Assembly: GCA_001953115.1 (NCBI GenBank)
Contig: LSSL01000247.1
Location: forward strand, 1 to 36,026
Length of the DNA: 36,026 nucleotides
From: Smittium mucronatum
Taxonomy: Eukaryota; Kickxellomycota; Harpellomycetes; Harpellales; Legeriomycetaceae
Reading direction: 5' to 3'
Shown: positions 1-10,049 of the stretch, one piece after another
How the letters are laid out: each line of letters starts with the position of its first letter
Position numbering within the stretch: position 1 is the first letter of the stretch
The notes under the pieces: generated by a model
Database searches by the model: none
The model's input: the letters and a program-made list of their open reading frames with translations, nothing else
What the model was told of the DNA's origin: nothing
Program-made: the position numbers and the translations under genes

Positions 1-1201
1 GATTTTCTCGAAAAATAATATTCAAAAATAAAATATTTCTGATTAAATAATAAAAATATTTAAATACCTTAGTCTATAAAAATTCTTTTATCAGATATAA
101 AATCATTAATCACACTCTATCCCTTTAAATTATAATAGATAATATTTAATATAAAACAAAATTAGAATATTTTTATCCCTGTTCTTTAATTAAAAAATTA
201 ATTAAGTATGATATTTCGATGTTATTATATTAAAATTTAAAGTTTTAGATCACAATTAATCCTCAATACTTTATAATTTATATTTATGGCCCTAAAAACA
301 AATTTACATAAAGTGTAAAATGTTTTTAATAAGCTATTATATTTATCTGTTATACAATAGTTATTAACATAAAAAATATTTATCCAATAAAATATGAGTT
401 AATAATAAATAGATGATTTTATGAAATCAGAATTCCGAACTGTTAATTCTTTTTATATAATTAAATTCTTCACTATTTTTTTTAAGTAATGTAAAAAAAA
501 ATATCTATGCCGACTTTAGGTAGCCCTTTATAGTTTTATTGGGTAACTTTCATGATTTTTTTAAATAGCGTGCATGTATAATAATAGATTTTTAGTATTT
601 ATGTGATCCGTCTTTAGACGATTTTATTTAGGATAAAAATTTACGCTTTTTTATATTTCCTAAGTAAATGGATTTTTGAGACTTTTAATGTAAGAAATAG
701 CTATAAATTAATAATTTAAGTGTTTCTAATTTGCCTTATTGATTTATTCATATGGATTATCCCACGAATTTCAATCTACTTAGAATATATTTTTTGTTCT
801 AGACCGTTTTAATCGTTAGTTTTAATATCCTTAAAACCAATTTTCATAATTAATATCGGATATTAGATTAAAGCATGCGGTTTTAATCAATTTGACTTTT
901 TTAACATTATAATATTTTAACAACTAAAGGATATTTCCTTTTTTTAATTTTTTGGTTTTAGGGATGTTTTTCTGAACTGAAATTAGTCGATCTTTGATAT
1001 GAAAAAAAATGTACACTTTTTTTTTGAAGTGTATCTTCGATAAATTCAAATAATTATTAATTTCTGAGTGTTTTTTTTTATTTTTTATAGTTCTATTTTC
1101 CCTTAAACTAAAAAATAAGATAATTTTGTACTCATTTAATTCTTTCAGAAAAAAAATACTACGCTCAAATTTATTTTATAGAATTTTGGAGACAGTTTTT
1201 A
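1..1201. other. AT-rich intergenic sequence, no gene seen
   Basis: No gene is supported here. All frames are closed by frequent stops, and the composition is dominated by A/T runs. A small hairpin (CGTCT-TT-AGACG) occurs at 609-620, but nothing around it suggests a function. Confidence 0.6.
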
Positions 1202-2101
1202 GGTTAAATAAAATCGAATCGAATTTGATTGAAATAAATAAAATTAAGTAAATTTGAATCAAATTGTGTCAATTAAAATCAAAAATTAATTTATGTGTCA
1301 ATTTAAGTAAAAAGACATCAATTTAGGTATACATTGGTAAGTTTTAAGACAGATTGGGTAAAAATATGTTTTGAAGAAATCAGGCGTAAATTTGTGACTA
1401 ATTCTATTTGTGTAATTTGAAATTAACAATAGGCTCAATTCCGTGATTTACCCAATTACGAATTAATGATTTTTTTGTAGTTAAAATCAAATAAAAAGTG
1501 AAAGCTATTTTCGTACCATCAGTCATGAAAGGGTTAAATTTGCTTAAAAAATGAAATGGAGAATACTTAATATTCAAATTCGTTCAAGTTAGCATATCTT
1601 TAAACTTAAAGGCTCCTCTTTAACCACACAAAAGTGGATATGATAACCCGTTTTAGAATGATTTTAAAATAAAAATAAAAATTCTTAATGTATATAGAGT
1701 TTTGGTGATCAATTTATGTATAGGGTGATATGAAATAACCCTCAAAACCATATAAGCTTTAAAAAATTCAAAATTTTGATTTTGGTTTTTTGAAATTCAT
1801 CATTCTGATGAGGATCTAAATGAGCCAAATTCTTAAGATAAACTTCCCCCGAAAACGTATATTTTAATCTTTTTTTGAGTTTTAAATAGCTAATATTATT
1901 TATTTTTTGATACGGAATCGAATATTTTTTTAAATTTTTTTACTTAATCTGATTTAAAATTTACCAATATGTGATAGATTGATTTTTTTACACTTAATTT
2001 GACACATATGTTAATCTCCCGTTTTTATTAATATTATTTGATTCAAATCTACTTGGTTTTGTTTCCCTCAATTAAATTTTATTCGATTTTACAATTTAGC
2101 C
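1202..2101. repeat. Foldback element with ~170 bp inverted arms
   Basis: The segment 1202-1371 reads as a diverged reverse complement of 1932-2101. Shared blocks, in the same order on opposite strands, include AAAATCGAAT, AGATTTGAATCAAAT (AATTTGAATCAAAT in the left arm), TATGTGTCAA and CATTGGTAA. By eye the arms are about 70% identical, with small indels. The interior of about 560 bp shows no open frame. The shape is that of a non-autonomous foldback or long-TIR element (MITE-like) that has decayed. No clear target-site duplication is visible, so the exact ends are uncertain. Confidence 0.7.
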
Positions 2102-2231
2102 TTTTCTTTTAAGTAAAAAACTCGATTATCAATTTAGTTAAAAAAACAAATCTAACAAATAGAAATTGTGAGAAATCCAAAGTGAGCAAATCTAATAACA
2201 TTTTTAAAACCACACACAATATTATAACCCA

Positions 2232-2563
2232 ATGGTATGTTTAATTAAAGCAGCCCAGGACTTTGGGAAAAAAGCGATTGACCAGGAGTGTAATCTCCCA
2301 AATTCTAACATGACTTAGATAAAGATCATTGATAACTTCTCCAAAAAATATAGCTAAAAAAATATTATGGGGTGGATTGAGCGATGGCTGGACTATTCCC
2401 CTACACTAATAGATTCTCTGAACGAATTCGAAATATTTTCTTTACGCGTAAATGCCAAAAATTATTTGATAAATATAAGCTGCTTTTTCGAAAAAAGTCA
2501 ATCGTTTTTATTATTAAAAAAAAATCTGAATCTGAGAAATACTTATTAGAAAGATTAAGTTAA
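2232..2563 (+). pseudogene. Coding-like remnant of unknown family
   Basis: This stretch has less biased composition than its flanks. In the frame of the ATG at 2232 it reads as plausible protein, broken by TAG at 2316 and TAA at 2355 and then open to 2549. A second frame gives a 59-codon ORF from ATG 2384 to TAA 2561-2563, ending in a lysine/serine-rich tail. I recognise no family. The opposite strand also has an open stretch without a start, so even the strand is uncertain. It could be a decayed gene or transposon fragment; a short functional gene is less likely. Confidence 0.25.
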
Positions 2564-2846
2564 TGTATCACTAGGTGAATAATAAAATCTTTGTGATATC
2601 GATCCCTTCTATACTTTGACGTTTTTCATTAGTCTTTTTGCTTAGTTTTTACTGACTATATGCACCAATCAAGTTATATAATCAAAATAAAATATCTAAA
2701 ACCTTTTTTTTCGCATTATTTCCATAATTTCAACAGTTTTTGTTGTGTAGACATTTATTTTTCACGAATCGATAGATTTTCAATCAATCAATAGAATCTT
2801 TTAAAAAGTGTGCCAATAATTCAACATACAGCCAGTAATTCCCATT

Positions 2847-2880
2847 TAATTGGTTGATGGATTTAGATGTCAACCAATTA
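2847..2880. repeat. Perfect 11 bp hairpin upstream of UTP6
   Basis: TAATTGGTTGA at 2847-2857 is exactly complementary to TCAACCAATTA at 2870-2880, with a 12 nt loop. The stem contains the pentamer CCAAT/ATTGG on both arms, so it could present two CCAAT-type sites about 270-300 bp upstream of the UTP6 start codon. That regulatory reading is inference. Confidence 0.5.
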
Positions 2881-3151
2881 GAAATGCTTTTTTATAATAA
2901 AAAAATTTTTTCCTGAAAAATTCTTATTTTTGGGCAAAAACTGGGTGTTTATGAGAAAAACCAGTTAAAATTTATATTTCCATCAAACAAGTTGTCCTAA
3001 ATTTTCATCAATCCCTTATTTTAGTTAGGTCTCGTTCAGATTTTTTCAATTCGCAACTCAGTTTCCGCTATAAAATTTTTTAAATTAAGATTTACATCTT
3101 TACCTCAATTTAAAGCCTTTTGAATATCAATATAACTAAAAATTATCGTAC

Positions 3152-5539
3152 ATGGCTGAGATTATTCAATATAAGCTCGAAGGGATGATCCCTGAGCTCG
3201 AGGATTTCGAGCAGAAGGGAGTTTTTACAAAAGAAGAGATTAGACTTATAGTCAAAAAAAGAACAAGTTTCGAATATCTAATAAAAGCCAGAGCTCCAGG
3301 ACTAGATGATTTTATTAGATACATCGAGTACGAATCAAATCTTGATCTTCTTAGAATAAAACGAAGGCAGAGACTGGGAGTAACGGGAAAACCTACAATT
3401 AGTGATAGAGCTATCAAGATGAGAATCATCAATATATTTGAAAGAGCCATTCAAAAACATAGAGGAAACATCGATTTATGGCTCAGATACATTTCATATA
3501 CTAAGCATGAAGAAAAATTGGAATTAAGTTTGGAAAGATTCCAGCAACAAGAACAACTTGGAAAATATACCCGTGTAATGAAATTGTATTCAAGGGCCAT
3601 TCAGAATTTCCCCAATAGTGACATATTTTGGATTGAATCAGCAAAGTTTGAATTCGAAGTTAATGGAAACGATAAGAATGCCAGAAAGCTTATGCAAAGA
3701 GGTTTGCGTTTAAACAAAAAATCGAAAAAAATATGGTACGAGTACATCAAAATGGAGCTTATTTTTGCAGAGAGAATTAAAATGCGAAGAAAGATACTTC
3801 AAATCGATTCAGAAAAAGATAAAACTGAAGAATCTTCCAAAGGTGATGTTGATGAAGACATTATACTTGTTCCCTTGTTGGAGGGAGAAGAAGCTCAAGA
3901 AAGCCTTGATAAAAGAAACGAAACTAAACTTTTGTTCGAAGAGGAGGAATTCGATAAAGCTTTAAATGGGGAGGATATCAGGAAGATTAAAAAAAAATCC
4001 AAGCTAAACAACACTAGCGATAACGCTGATGGTAATAGCTCTGTTATGCACACCGATAACAATCCTTATTTGAAAGGAGAGGTTGCAATACTTATATACA
4101 AGTATGCCATAAAGGATATTCACAATGATCTTTCTTTCAGAAAATCAATTATTGATCTCTTTAATGAATTTGAAATATCTGATGGTGTTACAACAGCTTT
4201 GAATGATATCAAAGCCGATTTCGATATAACTAATCCCGATGCTCTTTTCTACGGAATAACGGCTTGGCTTGAACTCAAATATAAACTCGAATCAAAAGAA
4301 TGGCTCGAATTATTTGCTACTATTGTATCTGAAGTTGATGAAATCCTATCTAAAAATTCTAATTTATCACTCAGTGTCGATGAATCTGAGCAAAGCTCTG
4401 GTGTTTCCGATTTTGAAAAGAAAGTTTTAGACTCCGAGGCACATTCGAACATTGTTGCTTTCTCTGAGTTATACCATCAATGGCTTGTCAATATTTACAA
4501 AAAACTGGATAGACAGGAACTGAAAAATTACATTAAAGCCTTGATCTGCAAAACATATTCCGATATATCTAAATATGGTATCCTGTCACCCAAATTAACT
4601 GTCTCGCAAATACTATTTTTGAAATTGAACACAAATGATTCTCATATGATAAAGTCAGTTGCTGATGGGGGATTTAAATACAACTATAGATTATCACCCG
4701 AACAAAATTCACAGGTAGTTTACATATACTTGGTTTATTTGCGCATTCTCTTGTCTAACTTCAATGCAAAAAAAAGCACTCTGAAGAAAAAAAAATTAAT
4801 TGCATCAGAATTTGAATCAGTCTTTAATTCTTCAATTTCTTGGTGTAAAAAGAACAGTTGTAATAACTTGGTTATTTACAACGAATGGTTGAAAGCGAGT
4901 GATTCTTTTGCTTCATCAGATCTTTTGTCCATTGATGAACTACATTCCAGGTATGAAACTGTTATGAAAAACCTGAGCACTTTTTATAACCAGCCACTTA
5001 TTAAGGTGGATCCTGGATTTGAAATTGATTTGGGATATGGGCCTCCTGCTAATAGATACAATATGCGTTCGGAGGCCATATCAAATCTATCTACTGCGAG
5101 TCATGGCACTTTAGATTATCATTCCTTGCTACAAATTAAGTATATCAACTTTACCAATCCTAAAAAGGGTTTGTCAGATGCTTCTACGAAAATAAACCTA
5201 ATGGCTGTTCGTAACTCTTTTGATAAGATTTGTTTGTTCACCAAGCCAACTATCGATACACTCAACTATGTCTTGGCTCTAGAAACAATCGACTTTGATA
5301 CTAATTTATTGAAAATTGTAGGAAATGGGTTAGTGAATATTGATGTAATTGAAAAGTCTCCTGTTTTGAAATCTTCAGTCGCTCAGATTAAGAAAGTTTA
5401 CGAATTAGCCACCAGCATGTATAAGGATAAAAAGGAAATCTGGTCTAACTACATTGTGTTTTTGAGGAAGATAGGTGATTTTGATTCAGCAAATAATGCA
5501 CTGTTTTCAGCATCCAAAATACACCAAATTTCGGTCTAG
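3152..5539 (+). CDS. UTP6: UTP6-like U3 snoRNP / SSU processome protein
   Basis: This is a 795-residue protein in one uninterrupted frame. The N-terminus (residues 1-80) has the Utp6 signature: an ELEDFEQKGVFTKEEIR segment, then KKRTSFEY, then DDFIRYIEYE and an arginine/lysine-rich helix. HAT-type helical repeats follow, for example around 93-121 (FERAIQKHRGNIDLWLRYI), 141-171 (YSRAIQNFPNSDIFW), 177-205 and a last one near 760-790 (W-x-x-Y with a paired alpha helix). Utp6 belongs to the SSU processome, which binds U3 snoRNA and processes 18S pre-rRNA in the nucleolus. The protein is longer than the yeast (~440 aa) and human (~600 aa) homologues, partly through a charged, acidic low-complexity insert at about 215-305. 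The ATG at 3152 is chosen because the conserved domain starts at once. G+C is clearly higher than in the flanks, and no intron is needed. Confidence 0.93.
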   Translation: MAEIIQYKLEGMIPELEDFEQKGVFTKEEIRLIVKKRTSFEYLIKARAPGLDDFIRYIEYESNLDLLRIKRRQRLGVTGKPTISDRAIKMRIINIFERAIQKHRGNIDLWLRYISYTKHEEKLELSLERFQQQEQLGKYTRVMKLYSRAIQNFPNSDIFWIESAKFEFEVNGNDKNARKLMQRGLRLNKKSKKIWYEYIKMELIFAERIKMRRKILQIDSEKDKTEESSKGDVDEDIILVPLLEGEEAQESLDKRNETKLLFEEEEFDKALNGEDIRKIKKKSKLNNTSDNADGNSSVMHTDNNPYLKGEVAILIYKYAIKDIHNDLSFRKSIIDLFNEFEISDGVTTALNDIKADFDITNPDALFYGITAWLELKYKLESKEWLELFATIVSEVDEILSKNSNLSLSVDESEQSSGVSDFEKKVLDSEAHSNIVAFSELYHQWLVNIYKKLDRQELKNYIKALICKTYSDISKYGILSPKLTVSQILFLKLNTNDSHMIKSVADGGFKYNYRLSPEQNSQVVYIYLVYLRILLSNFNAKKSTLKKKKLIASEFESVFNSSISWCKKNSCNNLVIYNEWLKASDSFASSDLLSIDELHSRYETVMKNLSTFYNQPLIKVDPGFEIDLGYGPPANRYNMRSEAISNLSTASHGTLDYHSLLQIKYINFTNPKKGLSDASTKINLMAVRNSFDKICLFTKPTIDTLNYVLALETIDFDTNLLKIVGNGLVNIDVIEKSPVLKSSVAQIKKVYELATSMYKDKKEIWSNYIVFLRKIGDFDSANNALFSASKIHQISV

Positions 5540-5739
5540 AATACCCCATGTGATAAACTATGCTCATTTTTTTTCATAATTTATTCGCACATTACATTAA
5601 AGTGCTTTTGTTCTTGACAATTAATATTTTTTCAAGTTTTTCTATAGACTAATATAAAATGGTTACTCTTTGGTTGACTTCTTTAATTTATTAAAAATAG
5701 ATTTATATGAAAAAAAAAATGTTAGTTTTTTTTTTTTTT
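5540..5739. other. Short convergent intergenic region
   Basis: About 200 bp separate the UTP6 stop from the extended end of the minus-strand gene. The sequence is T-rich on the plus strand, with long A and T runs near 5709-5740, and should hold both 3' ends. No classic AATAAA was identified with confidence. Confidence 0.5.
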
Positions 5740-5807
5740 TCAAATTTTCTTAATAGTGTCGATAGTGTTGAAAATCACTTTGGGTGAGATTGATTCCTGG
5801 TCCATTT

Positions 5808-6907
5808 TTACAATTTCATACTGTCGAGCTTTAGCTGAGCAACAGCGATTTTTTTATTTAAAGAACTGATCTCGGCATCCAAACTTTCAATTTTTGATTG
5901 ATCTTTGATATGGCTAACCGAATCCTATTTATACAAAAAATGATAATAAAAAAACAAAAGTTGAATAAAAGCAGAAGAATATATTGAGTGAAAAATCATA
6001 GAAACACAATACGCTATTTCTTATAATAAATCCAAAAAAATATGCGATTTTTAGGAGAACTTACTATTTTAGACAAATCAGCTGATTCGTTTTTGGCGGC
6101 CAACAATTTACCGATCAAATTGTAAGTAGAAATCATGATTCTATTGAACAGAATATAGATATTATTTTTTTTTAAAAAAAGTTAAAGAAAAATTAAAGGG
6201 CAGAATAGATGGGTGGGCATAGAAAAACTCGCTTACAATCCCAGAAGCAAAGTGATTCCTGTCAAATAAATGTTTCTTTGAGCATAGAATTTAGAGACTA
6301 GATCGCGATTATTAAGATCCAGATCTACATTTCCAGGCTCCAAACCACTTTTGTGATATCTTTTTGCTTTCATTATGGCATCTATTTTCAAATAAAAGCA
6401 CGGAAATGAAATATATATAAATAACATAGATGAAGATGAGAAATAAGGGATATAAAAAGGTTAACAGGTCTAATGTTTTTTTTTAAAATAAAAAAGTTAC
6501 CAATAAGAAGCATAAGTATGAAGCTGAATATCATAAAAACAAAGAGGTATATTGGATTAAAAACAGAAAAATTATCAAGTAAAAATAATAAGATAGGATA
6601 CACAAATGATTACCAATATAAAAGGACGAGGAAAGTGTGCATGGATTTTAAGGTTTGTGAGTTCGAAATAGCTTTAAAAATCGCATTTTTCCATCTTACT
6701 GGCAAAGGGAAGACCAGAAACATGAAAACAAAAATCTATTGAGCGTCAAAAAAATACAATTAATCGTTAAAGTAGATTCACTTCAGGAAGTGCAAAGCCG
6801 TTCGAGTCATCACAAGGAGAATTAAATTTAATGGGAACCTAGAGGTAATTAATATCTACCTCTGAAATCATAGTGGCATACACTATGGAGTATTGAATAG
6901 AAGCCAT
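5808..6907 (-). CDS. BAP31/Yet-family ER membrane protein, 6 coding exons
   Basis: Spliced gene read on the minus strand. Exons: 6907-6860, 6735-6614, 6523-6501, 6381-6237, 6140-6065 and 5924-5808. Introns are 124, 90, 119, 96 and 140 nt, all GT-AG (donors GTAGAT, GTAATC, GTAACT, GTAAGC, GTAAGT), and phases agree throughout. The 176-residue product starts MASIQYSIVYATMISE. It has three hydrophobic segments (about 5-28, 50-67 and 101-122), the PLPVRWK motif after the first, IDA at the end of the second, and FYAQRNIYLTGITLLLG in the third. That last motif matches the BAP31 hallmark F-x-AQRN-x-Y. A coiled-coil-like tail follows (DSVSHIKDQSKIESLDAEIS). Family members act in ER export and quality control of membrane proteins. 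The reading frame stops early at 5810-5808; a one-base shift near 5835 would extend it to 5740 with good coding character. Yeast Yet proteins are ~200 aa, which fits the longer form better. Confidence 0.85.
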
Positions 6908-6929
6908 CTTTGAGCAGCGTTTATGATTT

Positions 6930-8010
6930 TTCACAAGGTTGGATTAATAATTCTTAAGTTTAGTTAATATTGAAGCAGAGAGTGCATTTTCCAATAGACT
7001 TGAATGTGCTTTTTATTATACACTATAAATTCAACCCTTTCCGAACTCAAAGATTAGCTAGCTCTTATTCGTTCAATCTGTAAGGTTTCTATTAGAGATA
7101 ATATAGCTAACCCAGTTGCAAGATCGTGATTATAACCAAATATTTATGCAGCTTGAAATTTAAGTATCGTTTCTAGTCGACACTGGCTCCAATCGAGTTG
7201 ATCTATTATATCCGAGCCTACATTGATTTGGTTCGCAATTTATTTCAAAATCTTTTTTTTTACCAATAAGTGCTACTTGTTCCCATACGCTTAGAAGTTC
7301 GTTTTAGATAGGCCCACATGATTGTATTTTGCCAATAAAACAAAGAAGAGTGTATTATAAACCCAATAAATACCTTTTTTTTATTTAGTAGTCCAATGGT
7401 AAATTATCGGATGATTTTTTTACAATATAAATATGAGCAAGTTGCTGAAATAAAAACCTCTAATGGTGTAATACTTAGAGGTCTATGAACTAAAGCTTAT
7501 ACATCTTGAGAGTTGTATCCATAATAAACTTCCACAGATGATTCCTAATTTGGATAATAAGTATTGAAAGCATCTCAAAGATTATGCGGTGGATGAATTG
7601 GTTCAGAGGATATCTTGGTCCGGAAAACCCAAATCGGAATATGTGCAGTCTAACCAACTATCTACATAATCAGTTCATACTGTGTCAGTGGGACAAAGCA
7701 GTAGCAAAGCAAAGCCCCCTCGTTTATGAGCTTGATGTATGAAATATGCGGCAGAGGCACCGATATTTTATAACTTTGTTCCACTTTTAACTAATCCCGT
7801 TAAAAGTAATTTCAACGATGAGCTCAAAAGTCTCAGTGCTTTTTTTCGCTGATTTTTAGCTTAATTAATCTATATATTTCTTCTCAGCAATCCAGCCTAC
7901 TTGAAGCAATGTCGAATGGAGTAGATAAGACTGTAGATACGAACTTAATTTCCCTTATTAAGCACCTTGTAGGCCTTCAGAGGAATCTATTATTGCTGAG
8001 GATTTGTACC
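6930..8010 (+). pseudogene. Decayed retroelement-like coding tract
   Basis: Composition here is richer than the deserts, and protein-like stretches occur in several plus frames with stops between them. In one frame, 7164-7220 gives VSFLVDTGSNRVDLLYPSL, which resembles the retropepsin active-site motif (hydrophobic, then D-T-G-S). A second frame at 7441-7485 reads VAEIKTSNGVILRGL, which could be later protease sequence. A third frame runs from 7433 to 7853 with six stops; several of these differ by one C-to-T change from Gln or Arg codons. Its best part is MKYAAEAPIFYNFVPLLTN, followed by VKSNFNDELKSLSAFFR. At 7909 another ATG frame is open for 66 codons. I infer a broken gag/protease-type element, but the family is not established. 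The 5' end abuts the BAP31-like start codon, so the promoter of that gene must lie within this tract. Confidence 0.4.
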
Positions 8011-8109
8011 TTTTCTAACCCTTGCACTTTTTTTTATATGTGGTTTTTTTTTCGCTTAATTTTTATTGATTTTATATCTTCCAATAAAATTTATGATAAA
8101 AAATGCTAA

Positions 8110-10049
8110 AATAGGCAAAATTATGCAGGAATAAACCAATTTTAAAGATTAAATAATAAGCTAACGTTAATTTAAATCGACATCAGTCAATAAAATTGAA
8201 AATATGTTGGCTATAATAAAATTCAGCTTATTTATGAAATATTATGTATATATATTTTCCTCTAATTAATCAATGAGTATTTTAAGCAGGTCACCGATTT
8301 TTATTATTTTAATAATAGTAATCAAACAAAATTGATAATGAATTTTTATTGATGAATTTTTTTATTGGGCAGTGTTTTTAGTAAATCATCTTAAGTAAAC
8401 CCATAAAGTATCGGGTTTTTTGCTATATTTTGAAAATAACCGTTAAAAAAAACTGTTATTTTCGTGAGCATATTTTTATATTTTTCTTCGAAACGTGGCT
8501 CCCATCTATTTTAGCCCATAATTTAATGATAAAAATGAGTATTAATTTGAAAAAATATTCATCTATAATAAAAGTTCTTGGATTATTTCCTTATAAAAAA
8601 TATAATTATTTTATTATTTTAAATATTAATCAAATGTATTTTGCTAAATTTTAATCTTTAATCTTTAATATTATTAAAACTAATTGGTCTCCAAGCAGTA
8701 ATTGAGAGTAAAATTCTAAGGGTTATTTTTGAAAACCGATGAAGCCTAAAAATAAGCAGACTCGATTTGGTTTTTTTCTGATAAAAAAAATTATTAAAAT
8801 TTCTTCAAATTGGTCTCTATTAGTGCTTTCTTTGTGAAACACAGCCCATTTTCTTTTACTCATACTCAATATTTCATTATTTTTAAGGGGAAATGATTAT
8901 ATTTGGGGAAGATATAAAAGATGTTCACTATATTTGGAAAAATATAAAGAGGGATTTTTATTGAAGGTAAAAATAGGAGCAAAAAGGAAACTGCAAGTCT
9001 GTTATATCAGGCAAAAAGTTTAAAATTAAATAACCACTTGATTTAATGGGCTTAATATTTCAAATGCATACCCAATATTTTTTTCATAAGGTAAATTCGA
9101 TATGAAATATAATTGACCGCTTAAAACAAACACAGATACACGTATGGATGCTTAAGCATTGTGTAATGGCAGAAATTTTCAAAAAACGATTACATCTCAT
9201 TCATACAGCATACACTTTGCTTATATTATATAATTAGCTCTATTTAAACATCTAATTATTTTTCTTCTACCACAGTCTTCGGGTCATTACATTTTTCGGT
9301 AATTATCTTTGTTTAATTTTTATATTTACTTGTGTAATTTAACATCAGTTTTTACATCAAGATTTAAATCACAGAAATATGTTAGAAAAAATTTCTAATA
9401 ATTGATAGTATTAATAAAAAATTTCTCTATTAATTTTTCTTGCAAATATTTGTGGGGGTGGAGGGAAGGGCTCCACATTATAGATACCAGATTTTGCTTT
9501 TTGTAATAGTATGTTAAATTTTTAAAGAATTCCAAAATTAATATGATTTTTTTCTCTCCTTTTTTTCAGAAAAAAAATATTCCAATAAAAAATCTGATTT
9601 ATGCGCCGTATTCATAAGCAAAAAAAAAACAAATCATTTATTAAGTTTTATCAAGATATAAAAGTAGAATTTTTAATATTTTTTAATAAAAATATCATTT
9701 TATTCCCAGGTAACTTGAGAATTTATTTCAAAAACGGATATCAAATAATAAAAAATTAAAATGTATTACATTCGGGAATTTGTTTAAATTATAAAGAAAA
9801 ATAATTATAGATAATAATAATAATTTTATATATACAAGGATTTATTATGATTCCACCAAATAAGAATAAAAATTGAATTTGGAAACTCTTTATTTTTTGT
9901 GAAAAAAAAATATCTGTCTGAAAAAAAAAACCTAAAAAGCGGAATATTCATTAATTTTTTTTTTTTGAGTATCAGATAAATGAGTACAATTATAAAATTT
10001 AATGAGCGCTCTGTTATGCTCAGTTGAATTTTTTTTTACTGGTTTGAAT
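8110..10049. other. AT-rich desert, no intact gene
   Basis: Mostly A/T runs. A frame around 8750-9020 (+) is largely open, with one TGA, and reads as charged protein, but it has no recognisable motif and no start. A G-rich stretch at 9452-9470 has runs of 5, 2, 3 and 3 G, enough only for a weak two-tier G-quadruplex. Confidence 0.45.
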
